This document shows positions 60,282 to 64,000 of a DNA stretch of 64,000 nt, piece after piece; position 1 is the first letter of the stretch, and every line of letters begins with the position of its first letter. A program made the position numbers and the translations under genes. The DNA comes from Fibrobacter succinogenes (GTDB taxonomy: Bacteria; Fibrobacterota; Fibrobacteria; Fibrobacterales; Fibrobacteraceae). The notes under the pieces are model-generated. The model saw only the letters and a program-made list of their open reading frames with translations, searched no databases and had not been told where the DNA came from. The stretch lies in NCBI GenBank assembly GCA_902800345.1, contig CADCDO010000012.1, positions 1 to 64,000 of the forward strand. The letters run 5' to 3'.

Positions 60282-61409
60282 ATGCTCGACTATTCTCAAG
60301 TTCCAAGTCCTTGTTTCGTACTTGACGAAACACGTCTCCGCCGCAACATGGAAATCCTCGACGATATCCAGAAAAAGACCGGCGTGAAAATCATCTGCGC
60401 CCTCAAGGGTTACAGCTTCTGGCGTTCTTTCCCGCTCATCGGCGAATACCTCGCCGGCGCCACCGCCTCTAGCCTCAACGAAGCCCGTCTCGCGCGCGAA
60501 GAGATGAACAAGGAAGTCCACGTCTTTGCTCCCGTCTATGAAGACGACGAAATCGACGCCATCCTCGATGCAGCGGACCACATCACGTTCAACAGCTTTT
60601 CGCAGTGGCAGCGTTTCAAGGACAAGACGCTTGCACACGGCGTGAGTGCCGGCATCCGCGTGAACCCGGAATTTTCGACAGTCGAAACCGACATTTACAA
60701 CCCCTGCGGCAAGTTTTCCCGTCTCGGCGTGACCGAAAAAGAATTCAAGCCCGAACTCCTCGACGGCATTGACGGACTCCATTTCCATGCGCTTTGCGAA
60801 CAAGATGCAGACGCCCTCGAAGGCGTTCTCGCCGCATTTGAAAAGCACTTCGGCAAGTACCTCCCGCAAATGAAGTGGGTGAACTTCGGCGGCGGTCACC
60901 ACATCACCCGCAAGGACTACCACCGCGACGAACTCGTGCGCATCCTCAAGGATTTCTCCGCACGCTACCCGCACTTGCAGGTCATCATGGAACCGGGCGA
61001 AGCCATCGGCTGGCAAACAGGTGAACTCGTCACAAGCGTTGGCGACATTGTCCACAACGAAATGGACATCGCCATACTCAACGTTTCCATTAGCGCCCAC
61101 ATGCCGGACTGCCTAGAAATGCCTTACCGTCCGAACATCATCGGCGCCGCGTTCCCGGGTGAAAAGGCTTACACGTACAAGCTCACGGGCAATTCCTGCC
61201 TCGCCGGCGACCAGCTCGGCGACTTCTCTTTCGACAACCCGCTCAAAGTCGGCGACCGCATCATCTTCGAAGATATGATCCACTACACGATGGTCAAGAC
61301 CACGTTCTTCAACGGGGTGCGTCACCCAAGCATCGGCAAGTTCGACGAAAACGGGAAGTTCCACCTGCTGCACAAATTCACGTACGAGCAGTTTAAGGAG
61401 AAGCTGTAA
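60282..61409 (+). CDS. nspC: Carboxynorspermidine/carboxyspermidine decarboxylase
   Basis: 375 residues, fold-type III PLP decarboxylase (alanine-racemase-like barrel). YSQVPSPCFVLDETRLRRNM and PLP lysine in ICALKGYSFWRSFPLI, the HFHALCEQDADALE segment, phosphate-binding FGGGHHITRKDY, and the second-subunit catalytic Cys region NSCLAGDQLGDFSF match NspC. It makes spermidine or norspermidine from the carboxylated form. The partner carboxyspermidine dehydrogenase is not in the window. Confidence 0.94.
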   Translation: MLDYSQVPSPCFVLDETRLRRNMEILDDIQKKTGVKIICALKGYSFWRSFPLIGEYLAGATASSLNEARLAREEMNKEVHVFAPVYEDDEIDAILDAADHITFNSFSQWQRFKDKTLAHGVSAGIRVNPEFSTVETDIYNPCGKFSRLGVTEKEFKPELLDGIDGLHFHALCEQDADALEGVLAAFEKHFGKYLPQMKWVNFGGGHHITRKDYHRDELVRILKDFSARYPHLQVIMEPGEAIGWQTGELVTSVGDIVHNEMDIAILNVSISAHMPDCLEMPYRPNIIGAAFPGEKAYTYKLTGNSCLAGDQLGDFSFDNPLKVGDRIIFEDMIHYTMVKTTFFNGVRHPSIGKFDENGKFHLLHKFTYEQFKEKL

Positions 61410-61510
61410 GCGGCTTTGCCGCTTTGAGCTATGAGGTCGGCACGTTGTGCCTTTGGGCACGCTTCGCTTGGGCTGTGGGCGTCTCTAAATACAATAATCT
61501 CATACCCCAT
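61410..61510. repeat. GAGCTATGAG-type modular intergenic repeats
   Basis: GCGGCTTTGCCGCTTTGAGC, TATGAGGTCGGCACG, TTGTGCCTTTGGGCACGC and the closing CTCATACCCCATACCC. Each module is a small hairpin. Confidence 0.55.
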
Positions 61511-61525
61511 ACCCGAATTTTCATT

Positions 61526-61939
61526 ATGCGTTTCATATCCGAACAAGACACATACAACTGGGCGATTGAATTCGCGAAAGAACTCAAGGTCGGCGACAAG
61601 GTCGCCCTCTATGGGAATCTCGGCGCAGGCAAGACCGTCATCAGCCGCGGCATCTGCAAAGGGCTCGGTTTCGAAGGCACGGTCTGCTCCCCCACCTACA
61701 CCATTCTCCACGAATACCCGAACAACCCGCCCATTTTCCACTTCGACCTGTACCGTCTCGAAGGCGGCGCAGACCTTTACGAAGTCGGCATGGACCCGGA
61801 CTATCTCGAAAGCGGCATCAGCCTCATCGAATGGCCCGAACGACTAGAAGAAAACGACGCAGGCATCACCCACGTCGTCAAAATCCAAATCGTATCCGAG
61901 ACCGAACGCGAAATTACAGTCGAGAAAATCGCAAAGTAA
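61526..61939 (+). CDS. tsaE: tRNA threonylcarbamoyladenosine synthesis ATPase TsaE
   Basis: 137 residues. P-loop ALYGNLGAGKTVISRGICKG, SPTYTILHEYPNNPP, FHFDLYRLEGGADLYEVGMD and SLIEWPERLEEN are diagnostic. TsaE works with TsaB and TsaD to make t6A at position 37 of ANN-decoding tRNAs. Start ATG 61526 is set by the family N-terminus; a longer frame runs back into repeats. Confidence 0.94.
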   Translation: MRFISEQDTYNWAIEFAKELKVGDKVALYGNLGAGKTVISRGICKGLGFEGTVCSPTYTILHEYPNNPPIFHFDLYRLEGGADLYEVGMDPDYLESGISLIEWPERLEENDAGITHVVKIQIVSETEREITVEKIAK

Positions 61940-61945
61940 AATTCT

Positions 61946-62130
61946 AGTGATTGGTGGTTAGTGATTAGGATTTATATTCGCGACGAAGCCGCCCTGTAAC
62001 CGATGCACGAAGTTCCATAAAGAAGGAATGTCATGGCGGACCTAATCCGCCATCTAAGCCCTAAAACATATAACCGACTCTCTCTAAAATCTCTCGTCTT
62101 TCGTCTATAGGCCGTAGGCCGTTCTTTCGT
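61946..62130. repeat. Mixed intergenic repeats (heptads, ATGGCGGACC palindrome, GACGAAAGA units)
   Basis: Heptads (GATTGGTGGTTAGTGATTAG) to 61970, a palindrome ATGGCGGACC-TA-ATCCGCCAT at 62032-62053, and TCGTCTTTCGTCTATAGGCC with GTAGGCCGTTCTTTCGTC at the right, the inverse of the copy at 5432. Confidence 0.5.
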
Positions 62131-62132
62131 CT

Positions 62133-62825
62133 TTATCGCACCTTCTTGCGTTTGCTTTTACGAGCAAGTTTCTTGTTCGCTTTTTCGATGGAGTCGGCAA
62201 CAGCTTTTGCACGGAGTTCAGCAGCCACCTGGGCCAAGGAATCCGCAATCGCCTTTTCCCTCGCTATAGAATCGGCGCGGGCTGCAGCCGCAGCGACGCT
62301 CGCCTTGATGGCATCGTTTTCAGCAATGTTGTTCCAATCCTTCGCATCGCCCCTGTTCAGGAGCATCGGGCCTTTGTATTCATTCACAACTTTATAAGCG
62401 GCAACGGTATCGCGAGCAGCCATAGCCCCCATCGCATCGGCATACAAATCCTTCTGGTGGTTGCGCAGGTCTTCGATAGCACCCAGACGGTTCTGGCGGA
62501 GGATTTCCATGGAATCGCTCACAAAGCTCAAGTCCCATGTTTCGTTATAACATGCTTCGGCCTCCACATACTTTTCAGCATTGGTCTCGGCAGATACATA
62601 CAAAACATCACACTTGGCAAAAGAATCAGAGCTTTTCTGTTTGGTGTACTGGTAGAAGTAATAACCTCCCACGATTAAACCGACGAGAACCAGCAAGAAC
62701 ACTCCGTCCTGCCAGCCCATAATCGGCGCCTGCGAAAGTTTAGGCCTTCCATTGACGGTTTCACCGGCTTCCAATTTTTCTTCTGCCTCGTCAAACGGGC
62801 TTTTTCCATTCAAGAAACTAAACAT
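62133..62825 (-). CDS. Single-span membrane protein with Ala-rich coiled-coil tail
   Basis: 230 residues. Cytosolic start, one TM (GVFLLVLVGLIVGGYYFYQY, about 41-60), a middle domain with two Cys (KCDVLYVSAETNAEKYVEAE), and a C-terminal coiled coil of repeated Ala/Asp/Ser units (ADSIAREKAIADSLAQVAAE) ending in a Lys/Arg-rich tail. No family recognised. It lies 9 nt after sufE and may be co-transcribed. Confidence 0.72.
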   Translation of the reverse strand: MFSFLNGKSPFDEAEEKLEAGETVNGRPKLSQAPIMGWQDGVFLLVLVGLIVGGYYFYQYTKQKSSDSFAKCDVLYVSAETNAEKYVEAEACYNETWDLSFVSDSMEILRQNRLGAIEDLRNHQKDLYADAMGAMAARDTVAAYKVVNEYKGPMLLNRGDAKDWNNIAENDAIKASVAAAAARADSIAREKAIADSLAQVAAELRAKAVADSIEKANKKLARKSKRKKVR

Positions 62826-62834
62826 AGATTCGTC

Positions 62835-63287
62835 CTACTTTTTTGAAATTGCGTCAAAGACGCGTGCATATAAATAAATCTGTTTTAAAAGGCTCGCAAA
62901 TCCATTCGAACGTGTCGGCGAAAGCCCTACATTCAGGCCAATCTGCTGAAAGAACGTCGGATCTACAGATAAAATATCCGCAGGGGCCATGTCGTTGAAA
63001 ACCTGCAACGCAAGCGCACCGAGGCCACGACTAATCAGCGGGTTCGTCGTGCCACCTTCCACGTCCATTTCAAAATGAATTTTTCCATTTTCGAACTTCG
63101 GAACAAGGTACATCGTCGAGGCGCAGCCCTGAATAATGAACTTTTCCGCCTTGAGCGCCGCATCCATGCCCTTGTGTTCGCGCGCCAAATCCAAGAGGAA
63201 TTTCCACTTGTCATCTGGATCCGCAAACGATGCAAACTTGGCTCTAATCTTTTCTTGACGATCGACAATACTTTCAGACATACTCAT
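62835..63287 (-). CDS. sufE: SufE-family sulfur acceptor protein
   Basis: 150 residues of the SufE/CsdE fold. FIIQGCASTMYLVPKF aligns with the SufE active-site loop (the Cys takes persulfide from a SufS-type desulfurase), and the C-terminal LSPTRSNGFASLLKQI is typical. It feeds Fe-S cluster assembly or other sulfur uses. Its natural partner could be the encapsulated SufS-like enzyme at 11187 or another desulfurase elsewhere; the two genes are 50 kb apart, so no link is shown. It starts 1 nt after the upstream flavoprotein's stop. Confidence 0.9.
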   Translation of the reverse strand: MSMSESIVDRQEKIRAKFASFADPDDKWKFLLDLAREHKGMDAALKAEKFIIQGCASTMYLVPKFENGKIHFEMDVEGGTTNPLISRGLGALALQVFNDMAPADILSVDPTFFQQIGLNVGLSPTRSNGFASLLKQIYLYARVFDAISKK

Positions 63288-63288
63288 A

Positions 63289-64000
63289 TTAACGCAAAAA
63301 AGAACGCATTTTCCAAATTACAGACGGGCAGGACCACAGCACGGCAAAGAATATTCTGAGCAAAGTCTGCTTTTCGCGCGGAAGTTTAGACAAACGCTTA
63401 GCAGCCCGATCAAACTGTTCATCCTTGATCTTCGCAAGCCCCGGCTTCGCTCTCGCAATCTGTAAATGGGACTTTCCAAGCGTAGCCATCCAGCGGTCAA
63501 GGACAGAAGCTTCAATACGAGCTCGGCTTTGGTCGTCTGTGGCGTTCAACCATTCATGAACAGCCTCTGCTGCAATTTTTCCGCTATGGAGCGCCTCGAC
63601 AATCCCCGAACGACTCATCGGGTTCACACAGCTAGCCGCATCGCCAGCTTTGAACAAGCCGCATTTTGCAAGCGGCTTCTTGGACTGTCCGCAAGCAATC
63701 ATGCCCCCGTAAATAGCCTTGACGGTAGCTCCAGGATAATGATTTGCTATAAACTGTTTAAGCTTTTCACGCAACGGCATTTGGGGCTTCACGTCTTTCG
63801 AAAGCACAAAACCGATATTCACTTCTTTGCCGTCACGCGGGAAAATCCAACCATAACCGCCCGGGAACTCACTTCCGTAGAACAAGTCTATATGATCTCG
63901 TTTGTGTTCAATGCCTTCGGCCACCGCAAAGATTCCGGGTTCCAAATCCGTATCGCCGGTTTCCAGCCCCTCAAGGCACGGAATCCCGCGCGTCAAGCGG
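63289..64000 (-). CDS. Geranylgeranyl-reductase-family flavoprotein, C-terminal part
   Basis: About 237 residues visible; the N-terminal FAD-binding part lies beyond the right edge. FYGSEFPGGYGWIFPRDGKE and GLFKAGDAASCVNPMSRSGI (the second FAD-binding motif, GDAA) place it in the geranylgeranyl reductase/tryptophan-halogenase-like flavoprotein family, which reduces isoprenoid double bonds. The following VEALHSGKIAAEAVHEWL is also typical. Exact substrate unknown. Co-transcribed with sufE. Confidence 0.82.
   Translation of the reverse strand, partial: RLTRGIPCLEGLETGDTDLEPGIFAVAEGIEHKRDHIDLFYGSEFPGGYGWIFPRDGKEVNIGFVLSKDVKPQMPLREKLKQFIANHYPGATVKAIYGGMIACGQSKKPLAKCGLFKAGDAASCVNPMSRSGIVEALHSGKIAAEAVHEWLNATDDQSRARIEASVLDRWMATLGKSHLQIARAKPGLAKIKDEQFDRAAKRLSKLPREKQTLLRIFFAVLWSCPSVIWKMRSFLR

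Overview
The window looks like a chromosomal segment of a Fibrobacter-type bacterium (phylum Fibrobacterota). The evidence is four exported proteins with FISUMP-type repeats (Fibrobacter succinogenes major paralogous domain), lipoproteins with long poly-Ser linkers, a secreted endo-galactanase and an expansin on such linkers, and recurrent CTATATT -10 boxes. No phage or plasmid backbone was seen. The left edge cuts hisC and the right edge cuts a geranylgeranyl-reductase-like flavoprotein.

The standout region is a sulfur island at about 2.2-14 kb. In order it holds a MetY-type PLP sulfhydrylase, a TusA-like sulfur transferase, a ThiS/HcyS-type sulfur carrier ending in GGGQ, a ThiF/MoeB-type E1 broken by an apparent 13-nt deletion, two JAMM metalloproteases, a toxin-antitoxin pair, a FISUMP lipoprotein, a three-domain MoaD-E1-rhodanese fusion, a family 2A encapsulin, a cysteine desulfurase with a ~180-residue disordered N-terminal extension (the probable encapsulated cargo), and a serine O-acetyltransferase. 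Three of its transcription units share the same promoter/operator (AATTAAGTATTGGACA, an 18-nt spacer, TATATT) and a GTACGGAG ribosome-binding region. I read the island as one sulfur-handling programme: the shell and desulfurase mobilise or store cysteine sulfur, TusA/rhodanese relay it, E1 enzymes put it on carriers as thiocarboxylate, MetY and an O-acetylserine-dependent enzyme use it, and JAMM proteases release product and trim carrier tails. The parts are known families; the combination and shared regulation are inference from this sequence.

From 14 to 24.7 kb come NAD kinase, a catalytically degenerate EPSP-synthase homologue, prephenate dehydrogenase, chorismate mutase, galE, a GH53 galactanase, a FISUMP lipoprotein, a THUMP-like methyltransferase, ung and a CDF transporter. 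From 24.7 to 28.9 kb lies a tightly coupled, AT-rich five-gene operon of exported proteins of unknown function. From 29.4 to 42.4 kb come gatA, an expansin lipoprotein flanked by two paralogous lipoproteins, guaB, a large FISUMP lipoprotein, pth, a thioredoxin-like protein, a lipoprotein plus an unannotated 49-residue truncated paralogue, ribosomal protein L25, tRNA-Gln and ispE. From 42.5 to 64 kb come ftsK, a CHASE2 adenylate cyclase, panC, a deoxynucleoside kinase, folK, rho with an Asn-rich extension, proC, a sigma-54 activator, two tandem TraB/GumN lipoproteins with a FecCD-type ABC transporter, nspC, tsaE and sufE.

Intergenic DNA is crowded with short repeats of several families: GTCATCCTGAG-type elements (one inserted in frame inside a pseudouridine synthase gene), heptad arrays, modular palindromes, and two arrays of inverted pairs with fixed geometry (TACCAAA-N17-TTTGGTA, three units; TACCTATAAAA pairs spanning 37-38 nt, four units). 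At least seven genes have a -10 box only 6-8 nt before the start codon, which predicts leaderless mRNAs.
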